Below are positions 9,593 through 17,214 of a stretch of DNA of 33,636 bases, piece by piece. Positions within the stretch are counted from its first letter, which is position 1, and every line of letters starts with the position of its first letter. The notes beneath the pieces are model-generated. The model did not search any database. It saw only the letters and a list, made by a program, of their open reading frames with translations, and was not told the DNA's origin. Position numbers and translations under genes: made by a program. The DNA is from Treponema sp. (lineage in GTDB: Bacteria; Spirochaetota; Spirochaetia; Treponematales; Breznakiellaceae), in NCBI GenBank assembly GCA_031281555.1, contig JAITFK010000177.1:1-33636 (forward strand), given 5' to 3'.

Positions 9593-10120
9593 ATGTTAAA
9601 GAAAACTTTATTAATTGTTATTTTCGGTATTTCTTGTACTTTATACGGTCAGCAGCTTACGCGTTTTGCGGTTGTTGATCTTCCGAAAGTATATACGGAG
9701 TATTTTCGGGACTCCCGTCCCGTAAGGGAATTTAATGAACGCAGCGCAAGAGTTCAAAATGAAATTGACAGGCGTACAAAAGAAATTACCGAATTAAGAG
9801 CAAAATTATCAGAAGCGGTGCTGAAGGGAGAACAAACCGAAGCCAACAGGCTTGAAGGCCAGGTCTACAGAATGTCCGAGGCTCTGAAAGATTATTACCA
9901 GACACAGACGGCAATTCTTGAAGATCAAAAGAAAAATTTAACGCGCTCGGGATCATTTCTCGAACAGGTATACGATGAAATACGGTATATAGCCGAAAGC
10001 GAAGGCTACAGTATCGTAATGAATCTAGGCGACACAAAAGGAATAGTCTGGTACAGCGCAACAGTAGATATCACTGAAACATTAATACAAAATTTACGGA
10101 AAAAATCAGGAAGAAATTAA
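9593..10120 (+). CDS. skp: Skp/OmpH-family periplasmic chaperone
   Basis: Skp holds unfolded outer membrane proteins in the periplasm and hands them to the Bam complex. The protein has a signal peptide (MLKKTLLIVIFGISCTLYGQ), the Skp N-terminal strand FAVVDLPKVYTEYF, a long helical coiled-coil section (about residues 45-130, charged heptads such as ERSARVQNEIDRRTKEITELR), and a returning strand, YSIVMNLGD. The 175-residue length fits the family. I chose ATG at 9593 over GTG at 9587 because AGAGG at 9583-9587 is correctly placed for the ATG and the GTG lies inside it. It sits eight bases after bamA, the usual partner, and mutS starts six bases later. Confidence 0.9.
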   Translation: MLKKTLLIVIFGISCTLYGQQLTRFAVVDLPKVYTEYFRDSRPVREFNERSARVQNEIDRRTKEITELRAKLSEAVLKGEQTEANRLEGQVYRMSEALKDYYQTQTAILEDQKKNLTRSGSFLEQVYDEIRYIAESEGYSIVMNLGDTKGIVWYSATVDITETLIQNLRKKSGRN

Positions 10121-10126
10121 CACAAC

Positions 10127-12865
10127 ATGGATGGCTTTCGTTCCAGTCCAATGCTTGAGCAGTACAGACGCATAAAAAAAGAACAAACGGGTAATATTTT
10201 ATTTTTCCGTCTGGGTGATTTTTATGAAATGTTTACCGAAGACGCAATTGAAGTTTCTTCACTCCTAAATCTAACGCTTACAAGTCGTAACGGTCTTCCT
10301 ATGTGCGGCGTTCCGTACCATGCGGCAAGATCATATATAGCGCGTCTTTTAAAACTCGGGAAAAAAATCGCTATTTGCGAACAGCTTACCGCTCCTGAAA
10401 AACAAAAGGTCATTGACCGCGATGTCGTGGAAATAATAACACCCGGTACAACAGTTGATGAAGATTTTCTTGACAAGGGAAGTTCCAATTATCTTTGCTG
10501 TCTTGCCGACGCGGGAAACGCATTGTCTTTTTCCTACATTGATTTATCAACGGGAGATTTTTTTACAACCAGTTTCAAAAAGAACGAAACGGAAATACTA
10601 CGCCAGGAACTTGAACGGCTTCAAATAAAAGAAATGCTCATACAGGAATCGCTTTTGGAAGAAGAAAAACAGCTTGCCGCGGCAGTTTATGACAGAAGCA
10701 ATCTTGTTCTAAACAGGTGGGCGGATTGGCTTTTTGATCCTGTACAGGCAAGAGAAAAGCTTGAAAAACAATTCGGCCTGGCGAATTTAAAGAGTTTCGG
10801 TCTTGACGAAAAAAACGCGGAAATTATTTCCGCGGGAACATTGCTTGATTATCTTGATTCAACCGCAAAAAAGATGTTACAGCATATAAGGACGCTTAAA
10901 GTTTACCGTGAAAGTGAATACATGGGGATTGATGAATCAAGCCAGCGTAATCTTGAATTATTGGCTAATCAACGCGACGGCGATGTCCGTTTTTCACTTC
11001 TGGAAGTAATGGACGAAACACGCTGTTCTATGGGAAAAAGGCTTTTAAAAAGACGGCTCCTTCATCCTCTGCGTGATCTTGAGAAAATTAATGCCCGCCT
11101 TGATATAGTTGAAAATCTTTACAGGGATCAAGGGAAGTTAAGCAAGCTTCGCGAGTTTTTGGGAAAAACGCCGGATCTTGAGCGGCTTTGTTCAAGGCTA
11201 GCAATGGATAAAGCGCACGGCAGAGATATGCTCGCGATTAAAAACTCTCTTGTTTCTTTTCAAGCTATCACAGAGTTAATAAGTGAAAATTTAAAAAACG
11301 CGCATTTTGAAAATGATGAAAATTGGGACATGGCGTCTTCCGGTGATCTCATTGAAATACAAAATCTGCTTGACAAGGGAATTTGCGACGAGCCTTCAAT
11401 ACTGCTTAACGAAGGCAATTTAATTAAGAGCGGTTACAGCGAAGAACTTGACGGATTGAAATTATTAAAAGACAAAGGCAGGCAATTTCTGGAAGAATAC
11501 CTTGAAGAAGAACGCGAAATAACGGGAATTACAAGTCTGAAAATAAAGTACAACAGGCTAATCGGGTATTTTTTTGAAGTTACCAATACCCACCTTGCAA
11601 GAGTGCCGAAACATTTTATCCGCAGACAAGGTATCGCAGGCGGTGAACGTTATACGACAGACAGGCTTGCAGCCCTTGAATCTGATATTAACGGCGCTTC
11701 TGACAAATTAATCGAACTTGAAAAAAAACTCTTTCTTGAAATACGCGAACAGGCAAAAAAAACCCTTCCGTATCTTGCTTGCGCCGCAGGACGCATAGCC
11801 GAACTTGACGCCGCTCAGTCGCTTGCAAAAGCCGCGTCTATCAGGAATTGGACGCGCCCTGCGTTAAACGAAAGCACAAATATGGAAATTCGCGAAGGCC
11901 GTCATCCTGTTGTAGAAGCGCATCTTGGCCGCGGCGAGTACATACCAAACGATATTATATTGCATGTTGAAAAAAAAGACGGAATTAATTTTATTATGAT
12001 AACAGGCCCGAATATGGCGGGAAAATCAACCTATCTTCGCTCAGCGGCTCTTATAACCATTATGGCTCAATCGGGGAGCTTTGTACCGGCAAGCGAAGCG
12101 AATATCGGGCTTTGCGATCGTATTTATTGCAGGGTAGGAGCATCCGATAATCTCGCGCGGGGAGAATCAACATTCCTTGTAGAAATGAATGAGACAGCTT
12201 TTATTTTAAACACAGCTACCGAAAAGAGCCTTGTAATCATGGATGAGGTAGGCAGGGGAACCGGCACAAACGACGGACTTTCTATTGCCTGGGCAATAAG
12301 TGAAGAACTATTAAACCGTATAAAATGCAGAACTCTGTTTGCAACGCATTTTCACGAACTCTCACTTTTATCTCATCCTAATCTGGTAAACCGCTCTATG
12401 GAAGTTCTTGATAATGACGGCAAGATTGTCTTTTTAAGAAAATTAAAGGAAGGCCCGGCGGCAGAATCTTATGGTATCCATGTAGCAAAATTAGCCGGGC
12501 TTAAAGATACTGTCCTTGAAAGAGCTTCGCAAATAATGGGACTTTTAAAAGAACGTGATTTTGATCTAACCGAAACTTTTCATAATGAAAAAATATTTCA
12601 ACACAAGGAAGATGTCGTTAACCGTAAAAACGATATCGTTAACAATAAAAAACCGGGTGTTGGTTTATCTATTCCTCAAGGTAAAATAGATAAATTACTG
12701 CAGGAAACAGAGCCTGAACAAATGACTCCGCTTGAAGCTTTAAATCTATTATGTCAATGGAAAAAAATTGTCAATACCGGAAACAGCGAATGTGAAAAAC
12801 TGCTTGGAAAAAAACAAAAATCTGTAAATAAAGAAACCGATAACTTTCCTTCACTATTTGATTAG
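10127..12865 (+). CDS. mutS: DNA mismatch repair protein MutS
   Basis: MutS recognises mismatches and starts repair. The N-terminal mismatch-reading motif F-x-E is present (GDFYEMF, Phe32 and Glu34). The connector, lever and clamp regions are complete. The ATPase domain has Walker A GPNMAGKST (about 627-635), Walker B with MDEVGRG (Asp706, Glu707) and the THFHEL motif. The C-terminal dimerisation segment reads MTPLEALNLLCQWKK. At 912 residues it is a little longer than E. coli MutS (853). The final residues, NFPSLFD, resemble a beta-clamp-binding motif. It is an MutS1 protein, not MutS2. It lies in the same run as bamA and skp, as in T. pallidum (tp0326-tp0328). No mutL is in the window. Confidence 0.97.
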   Translation: MDGFRSSPMLEQYRRIKKEQTGNILFFRLGDFYEMFTEDAIEVSSLLNLTLTSRNGLPMCGVPYHAARSYIARLLKLGKKIAICEQLTAPEKQKVIDRDVVEIITPGTTVDEDFLDKGSSNYLCCLADAGNALSFSYIDLSTGDFFTTSFKKNETEILRQELERLQIKEMLIQESLLEEEKQLAAAVYDRSNLVLNRWADWLFDPVQAREKLEKQFGLANLKSFGLDEKNAEIISAGTLLDYLDSTAKKMLQHIRTLKVYRESEYMGIDESSQRNLELLANQRDGDVRFSLLEVMDETRCSMGKRLLKRRLLHPLRDLEKINARLDIVENLYRDQGKLSKLREFLGKTPDLERLCSRLAMDKAHGRDMLAIKNSLVSFQAITELISENLKNAHFENDENWDMASSGDLIEIQNLLDKGICDEPSILLNEGNLIKSGYSEELDGLKLLKDKGRQFLEEYLEEEREITGITSLKIKYNRLIGYFFEVTNTHLARVPKHFIRRQGIAGGERYTTDRLAALESDINGASDKLIELEKKLFLEIREQAKKTLPYLACAAGRIAELDAAQSLAKAASIRNWTRPALNESTNMEIREGRHPVVEAHLGRGEYIPNDIILHVEKKDGINFIMITGPNMAGKSTYLRSAALITIMAQSGSFVPASEANIGLCDRIYCRVGASDNLARGESTFLVEMNETAFILNTATEKSLVIMDEVGRGTGTNDGLSIAWAISEELLNRIKCRTLFATHFHELSLLSHPNLVNRSMEVLDNDGKIVFLRKLKEGPAAESYGIHVAKLAGLKDTVLERASQIMGLLKERDFDLTETFHNEKIFQHKEDVVNRKNDIVNNKKPGVGLSIPQGKIDKLLQETEPEQMTPLEALNLLCQWKKIVNTGNSECEKLLGKKQKSVNKETDNFPSLFD

Positions 12866-12916
12866 CAACAGATTTGATCAGTAAAGCAATATACGCCTTT
12901 GCGCCCATATTAGGGC

Positions 12917-13648
12917 ATGGATAAATTTATTCATTTGCTTTTTTGGGTAAGGGGTTTTTTCTTCCCTGAAAGCTGCGCTCTGTGCGGTAAAAATTTAATT
13001 AATGTTAGCGAAATATGTTATTGCCTGTGTCAGGAATGTCTTTCGTTGATTGAGGAACAATTCAACGCTTCTCAGGAAGAGAAAAAGTGCAACTTATGCA
13101 ATAAAACGTTAATATCTGAAATTGAAACGTGCCTTTTGTGCCGAAACGGAACGCTGTATTCATACGACCGTCTTTGGACGCTTTTTCCGTATACAGGAAA
13201 ATTCCGTACTTTGCTTACAGCATATAAATTCGGAAAAAAACTTGCCCTCGCAAATTATTTTACAGAAAAAGTAATCAATTTGATTCAGGAAACCGCAGAA
13301 TTGAAAGAAGTATGCCTTATACCTGTTCCGCCTCGACCCGGAAAAATAAAAAATACAGGATGGGATCAGGTAGATTATCTTGTAAGGCGCATTTCCAAAC
13401 TTTCAAAGGGAAGTATTCGCGTATACAGATGCTTAGAACGGCGAAAATCTAAAATTCAAAAACAGCTTAACCGTAAAGATCGTCTGGAAAACATGAAAGG
13501 GCGTATTTTTCTAAATGATATAGTTCCCTTAACAGCAATTGTCATTGACGATGTTATTACAACAGGCTCAACTATTGAAGTATGCTCGTCTGTACTTAAG
13601 GACGCCGGAGCGCAGAAAGTATATGGTTTATGTCTTTTTTATGATTAA
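12917..13648 (+). CDS. comF: ComF-family phosphoribosyltransferase-like protein
   Basis: ComF proteins are linked to DNA uptake and processing in competent bacteria and are common in non-competent ones; the exact reaction is unknown. The N-terminus is a zinc-binding region with Cys pairs at residues 20/23, 38/41, 58/61 and 72/75. The middle has the family segment LIPVPPRPGKIKNTGWDQ. The C-terminus has a type I phosphoribosyltransferase PRPP loop, VIDDVITTGSTI (residues 209-220). The 243-residue length is usual. No clear ribosome-binding site precedes ATG 12917; instead a small inverted repeat (GCCC-ATATTA-GGGC, 12903-12916) directly abuts it. It is 51 bases after mutS and probably ends this transcription unit at the hairpin that follows. 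Confidence 0.9.
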   Translation: MDKFIHLLFWVRGFFFPESCALCGKNLINVSEICYCLCQECLSLIEEQFNASQEEKKCNLCNKTLISEIETCLLCRNGTLYSYDRLWTLFPYTGKFRTLLTAYKFGKKLALANYFTEKVINLIQETAELKEVCLIPVPPRPGKIKNTGWDQVDYLVRRISKLSKGSIRVYRCLERRKSKIQKQLNRKDRLENMKGRIFLNDIVPLTAIVIDDVITTGSTIEVCSSVLKDAGAQKVYGLCLFYD

Positions 13649-13649
13649 G

Positions 13650-13689
13650 GGAACTTCTAAAAACCCCGTTTAGGTTTTCAAGAGGTTCC
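13650..13689 (+). terminator. Strong hairpin directly after comF (candidate terminator, stem-loop 1)
   Basis: Starting two bases after the comF stop codon, GGAACTTCTAAAAACC pairs with GGTTTTCAAGAGGTTCC around a seven-base loop (CCGTTTA), with one G-T wobble and a small bulge. There is no T-run on the plus strand after it, so it is not a textbook intrinsic terminator. The position at the end of an operon still favours a role in termination or 3'-end protection. Confidence 0.55.
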
Positions 13690-13749
13690 ACGAAGAAAAC
13701 CGCTAACTCATTGTAGTATAAGGAATTAGTGTAGTGCGATTTTCTTCAT
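13690..13749. repeat. Imperfect inverted repeat (stem-loop 2)
   Basis: ACGAAGAAAACCGC at 13690-13703 and GCGATTTTCTTCAT at 13736-13749 are complementary over 14 positions, with two mismatches that would be G-U or A-C pairs in RNA. The 32-base loop is AT-rich. It directly abuts stem-loop 1. Confidence 0.6.
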
Positions 13750-13763
13750 AGGTTCTGTCTTCA

Positions 13764-13807
13764 AATCAACAAATAAACACGAAATAAATTCGTGTCATTT
13801 GTTGATT
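13764..13807. repeat. Long AT-rich inverted repeat (stem-loop 3), possible bidirectional terminator
   Basis: AATCAACAAATAAACACGAA at 13764-13783 pairs with the segment 13789-13807 (TTCGTGTCATTTGTTGATT), with one irregularity and a five-base loop. The hairpin begins six bases beyond the uraA stop codon on the minus strand, so it could end uraA transcription and also block read-through from comF. Confidence 0.6.
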
Positions 13808-13813
13808 CTATTA

Positions 13814-15088
13814 TCAGGTTGTTTTTTTACTTGCGGGAAAAACGAGATTCAAAATAATGCCGATAACAGTAGCAAAAGCTACGCCCGCAAGTTCAAAGTG
13901 AAGATCACGGGTTATATTAAAAGCAAGTCTGCCGCCGCCGATACCGATTACAAGAATAACAGAGGTAATAGTCAGATTACGTTTATCCTTGTAATCAACG
14001 CCGTTATCAACAATCGTTCGAAGTCCGCTTGACGCGATTATCCCGAAAAGCAGCATTGAAATGCCGCCGAGAACCGGCGAAGGAATAGTTTTTATAATCG
14101 CGCTGAATTTGTTAAAGAATGAAAGAAACACGGCAATAACAGCAGCCCCTCCGATTACCCATACTGAATATACACGGGTAATTGCCATAACGCCGATATT
14201 TTCACCGTAAGTAGTATTGGGAGGTCCGCCCCATAACGCTGCCCACGCTGTAGCAAGACCGTCGCCTGTAAGAGTACGGTGTAAACCTGGGTTTTTGTAA
14301 AAATCCTGCCCGACAACTTTACTTGTTACTAAAGTGTCGCCTAAATGTTCACAAATCGTAGCAAGTGAGACAATTATAAATGTTAAAACCGGTACAAAAT
14401 GGAAGCTGGGTATTCGGAAAGAAGGAAATGAGAACCATGCGGCATCTTTTATTATCTGAAAGTTTATAATAGCATAAGCCGGGAAAATAAAACCCATAAC
14501 CAATGTAAACAGATAGCCTGTTACAAGACCAATTAAAATCGGAATGGTATTAAAAAAACCTTTTAAAAATATATTCGCGATTACAGTTACAAAAAGAGTT
14601 ACTGCCGCAATGGAAAGATATACAAGGCTGTATCCGTCAGCATCGTTCATAACCATGTCCATAGCGACAGGAGCCAGGTTTAAACCGATTACCACGATTA
14701 CCGAACCAATAACTACGGGCGGCAGCGCCTTATCAAGCCAGCCGATTCCTGTAAAACGTATGATAAGAGCTACAAGGCAGTAAAATATACCGGCCGCCAC
14801 AGCTCCGCCGAGAGCTGCGGAAACACCGTATCCTGCGGATATCGCGATTAACGGCGGTATAAACGCGAAGGATGAACCCAGAAAAGCGGGAACTTTTGCG
14901 CCTGTACATAAGATATAGATTAATGTTCCTGTTCCTGCTGTAAAAAGCGCCGTTTCAGGATTAAGCCCTGTTAAAAGGGGAACCAGTATTGTCGCTCCGA
15001 ACATGGCAAACACATGCTGAAAAGACAGCGGTACCCAGCGTCCAAGATTAGGCCTGTCATTTGGCCTGAGAATTTCATAATTACTCAT
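13814..15088 (-). CDS. uraA: Uracil permease (NCS2 family)
   Basis: This is an inner membrane uracil:proton symporter of 424 residues, hydrophobic throughout with about 14 membrane segments. Signatures of the UraA branch are SFQHVFAMFGATILVP near the N-terminus, GLNLAPVAMD, the substrate region SLATICEHLGDTLVT, and PNTTYGENIGVMAITRVYS. The two glutamates that hold uracil in E. coli UraA (in the EH and GEN motifs) are both present. The start has a good ribosome-binding site (GAGGT, seven bases before ATG) and a possible TATAAT box at 15126-15121. Its substrate, uracil, fits the nearby pyrimidine gene pyrC, though the two lie on opposite strands. Xanthine transport is less likely given these motifs. 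Confidence 0.92.
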   Translation of the reverse strand: MSNYEILRPNDRPNLGRWVPLSFQHVFAMFGATILVPLLTGLNPETALFTAGTGTLIYILCTGAKVPAFLGSSFAFIPPLIAISAGYGVSAALGGAVAAGIFYCLVALIIRFTGIGWLDKALPPVVIGSVIVVIGLNLAPVAMDMVMNDADGYSLVYLSIAAVTLFVTVIANIFLKGFFNTIPILIGLVTGYLFTLVMGFIFPAYAIINFQIIKDAAWFSFPSFRIPSFHFVPVLTFIIVSLATICEHLGDTLVTSKVVGQDFYKNPGLHRTLTGDGLATAWAALWGGPPNTTYGENIGVMAITRVYSVWVIGGAAVIAVFLSFFNKFSAIIKTIPSPVLGGISMLLFGIIASSGLRTIVDNGVDYKDKRNLTITSVILVIGIGGGRLAFNITRDLHFELAGVAFATVIGIILNLVFPASKKTT

Positions 15089-15120
15089 TTTTTACCTCTG
15101 GTTAAATATTATGTACTTAA

Positions 15121-15126
15121 ATTATA
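15121..15126 (-). promoter_or_regulatory. Possible -10 box of uraA
   Basis: On the minus strand TATAAT lies 32 bases before the uraA ATG, giving a leader of about 25 bases with the GAGGT ribosome-binding site. No convincing -35 hexamer is seen 16-18 bases upstream, and there is no TGn extension, so this is tentative. I see no PyrR-type or attenuator structure in this leader. Confidence 0.35.
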
Positions 15127-15184
15127 AAAATAGGAAGACTGAAGAATCTATAAAGGGAATATGTTTTCGACATCCGGATGGAAA

Positions 15185-15223
15185 CAGCACTCGCCGTTCT
15201 CTTATCAAGAAAGGCGAATGCTG
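15185..15223 (-). terminator. Hairpin after the LysM lipoprotein gene
   Basis: CAGCACTCGCC (15185-15195) and GGCGAATGCTG (15213-15223) form an 11-position stem with one mismatch and extra pairing inside the loop. It lies about 20 bases past the stop codon of the minus-strand LysM gene and is followed by TTT on that strand. It probably separates that gene from uraA. Confidence 0.6.
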
Positions 15224-15243
15224 CTTGAATTTCTCAGCGTAGG

Positions 15244-15678
15244 TTAAAGAGCAGCCGCGCGGCTCTTAAAGCCGTCAATCAAGCCTTGATTCGGGGATGC
15301 TTTTCTCTTTTCTATTTCGGCATACCCGTTAAGACAGTTTTTCATACTTCTTCTGCTGTTAGCATTCGCTTTGTTTCTTTCAAGATCGGGAATAGTCAAT
15401 TCCATACCGGGTATAATCTTATCCGGGTTTACAACCACACCGCGGGAAGCAAGCATAATGACAGGATAATAAAAACCATCGTCATAAAAGCTCCTGGAAA
15501 TATCGGACAATGTATCGCCTGATTTTACCGTATAATACTTGGCTCCGGTTAAATCAAGACCGGTGTTGGCGTCATACAGCTTTCTGTACTGATCATCCGC
15601 GTCTTTGGGGGTAGACTTACAGGACGCCGCCAGCATTACGCTGATTATTAACGCCGCCGCAAATACCATTTTCTTCAT
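15244..15678 (-). CDS. LysM-domain lipoprotein
   Basis: LysM domains bind N-acetylglucosamine in peptidoglycan, so this is probably a small cell-envelope lipoprotein that holds to the wall. Residues 1-20 form a lipoprotein signal ending LAASC, with Cys20 as the lipidation site; the -3 residue is Ala rather than Leu, but spirochaete lipoboxes are known to be relaxed. A single LysM domain spans about residues 47-97 (YYTVKSGDTLSDISRSF to PGMELTIPDLE). The C-terminal 45 residues are charged and probably helical, with no known domain. The start has a very strong ribosome-binding site (GAGGAGG). No catalytic domain is present, so it is structural or regulatory rather than a hydrolase. Confidence 0.85.
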   Translation of the reverse strand: MKKMVFAAALIISVMLAASCKSTPKDADDQYRKLYDANTGLDLTGAKYYTVKSGDTLSDISRSFYDDGFYYPVIMLASRGVVVNPDKIIPGMELTIPDLERNKANANSRRSMKNCLNGYAEIEKRKASPNQGLIDGFKSRAAAL

Positions 15679-15870
15679 AAAAACCTCCTCAAAATTATTT
15701 GTTGGAAATAATGAATATTAAATCCACAAAAAAGAATATACGAAATTTTGATATCGCTTACTATTTCTTTTTTGGTTTTTCTTTTTATTTTTAGTATTTC
15801 TTTACACTGATTTTTAATTCCGTTTCATTTTTACGTAAAACATAGTATTGTGATTTTTGACTCTATCTTA

Positions 15871-15879
15871 TGTTATGAT
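15871..15879 (+). promoter_or_regulatory. Extended -10 promoter placed for a leaderless pyrC mRNA
   Basis: TGTTATGAT carries a TGn extension and a near-consensus -10 box ending six bases before the pyrC ATG (15886). Transcription would begin at or next to the A of the start codon. No ribosome-binding site precedes the ATG, which agrees. A clear -35 box is not seen. Confidence 0.5.
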
Positions 15880-15885
15880 TTAACC

Positions 15886-17214
15886 ATGCATTACGATCTT
15901 ATACTTAAGAACGGAACGATTGTGACTCCAAAAGAAAGCTTAAAATCTGACATTGCGGTAAAAAACGGAAAAATTGTCCAAACCGGGAGCCTGGAAAATT
16001 CCTGTATAGCGGATGATATTTATGACGCAGCAGGTATGTATATACTACCCGGAATTATTGATGCGCATGTTCATTTCAGGGATCCCGGCCTTACAGAAAA
16101 AGAAGATTTTGAAACTGGAAGCATTGCCGCAGCTTTCGGAGGAATTACAACAATAGCCGATATGCCGAATACTGTACCTGTAACATCGAATTTACTTCGA
16201 TTTAATGAAAAAACCTGTATCGCAAAAGAAAAGTCCTGTGTGGATTTCGCTCTATTCGCCCTTCTACCAAACGAAAGCCCGGAAATTGAAGCGTTAAAAA
16301 GAGCAGGAGTTTTGGGATTTAAGGTTTTTTTGGGAACTTCAACAGGAGATATCGCGCCTCCTTCACAGCCTGTTTTATTTGAACAAATGAAAGTTTGTGC
16401 GCAAGCGGGGATAAGGATTGGCTTTCACGCGGAAACAAGTGAGCTAAACTCGTATTTTACTTCCCTGTGTGTGAAAAAGACAGCTCTTTCCGGCCTATTA
16501 CTATCAGAAGCAAGGCCGGTTTTTTCGGAAGCTCTCGCTATTCAAACCGCTATTTGTTACGCGCAATACTCCGGAGCTAAAATCCACATTCACCATGTTA
16601 CTTCCCTTGACGGAGTAAAGCTAATAGCCGAAGCTAAACAAAGGGGAATAAATATAACAGCGGAAACCTGCCCGCATTATCTTTTGTTAAACGCGGAAAA
16701 TTGTGCGCATAAGGTATATCCGCCAATCAGGGGAGAAGAGCACCGAAAAGCTCTCTGGAAAGCTATTAATGAAGGAATTATCGATATGATCGCGAGCGAT
16801 CACGCTCCTCATACAAAAAAGGAAAAAGAATTACCGGCATGGGAAGCACCAGCAGGACTTTGCGGAACAGAAACTTTTGTTCCTCTTATACTTAACGAGG
16901 TAAACAAAGGAACCCTTTCCTTGAATGATTTTGTCCGACTCGCAAGTGAAACTCCGGCGAAAATTTGGGATATATATCCGCGAAAAGGAAATCTGCTATC
17001 CGGCGCGGACGCTGATTTTACCGTTGTAGATATGAACAAAAAAGAAAAAATTGACATAAAAGAATTACACTCAAAGAGTAAAACCTCTCCCTATGACGGA
17101 ACGGAAATACAGGGGAAACCAATAGCGGTAATAGTAAGGGGTAAATTTATAATGAAGGATGGCAGATTTTTGGCGAATAAAGGTTTTGGAAACCTTGTCA
17201 GCCCGGAATTTTAA
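15886..17214 (+). CDS. pyrC: Dihydroorotase (class I type)
   Basis: Dihydroorotase interconverts carbamoyl-aspartate and dihydroorotate in de novo pyrimidine synthesis. Metal-binding and active-site motifs of the amidohydrolase family are present: DAHVHFRDPG (His61, His63), ADMPNT (92-97), the GFKVFLGTSTG segment with Lys146, His181, IHHVTS (His236/237), AETCPHYLL, and ASDHAPH (Asp305). The 442-residue length fits. The frame is open from GTG 15850, but the family N-terminus (HYDLILKNGTIV) begins at ATG 15886, which I use. Related allantoinases and hydantoinases share this fold; the FRDPG and DMPNT motifs favour dihydroorotase. The 3' end overlaps the converging VWA gene by 17 bases. Confidence 0.87.
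   Translation: MHYDLILKNGTIVTPKESLKSDIAVKNGKIVQTGSLENSCIADDIYDAAGMYILPGIIDAHVHFRDPGLTEKEDFETGSIAAAFGGITTIADMPNTVPVTSNLLRFNEKTCIAKEKSCVDFALFALLPNESPEIEALKRAGVLGFKVFLGTSTGDIAPPSQPVLFEQMKVCAQAGIRIGFHAETSELNSYFTSLCVKKTALSGLLLSEARPVFSEALAIQTAICYAQYSGAKIHIHHVTSLDGVKLIAEAKQRGINITAETCPHYLLLNAENCAHKVYPPIRGEEHRKALWKAINEGIIDMIASDHAPHTKKEKELPAWEAPAGLCGTETFVPLILNEVNKGTLSLNDFVRLASETPAKIWDIYPRKGNLLSGADADFTVVDMNKKEKIDIKELHSKSKTSPYDGTEIQGKPIAVIVRGKFIMKDGRFLANKGFGNLVSPEF

Noticed and set aside
13799-14032. Plus-strand ORF of 77 codons starting with a lipoprotein-like stretch (LILLSGCF)
   Set aside because: It is antisense to the 3' end of uraA and starts inside stem-loop 3. The lipobox likeness is short and no domain follows.
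15089-15184. Possible pyrimidine-sensing leader (PyrR site or attenuator) before uraA
   Set aside because: I found no anti-terminator/terminator pair or PyrR-like loop; the only strong hairpin belongs to the 3' end of the LysM gene.
15850-15885. GTG start 12 codons before the pyrC ATG
   Set aside because: Family proteins start at the xYDLILKNG strand, the GTG has no ribosome-binding site, and the -10 box lies between the two starts.
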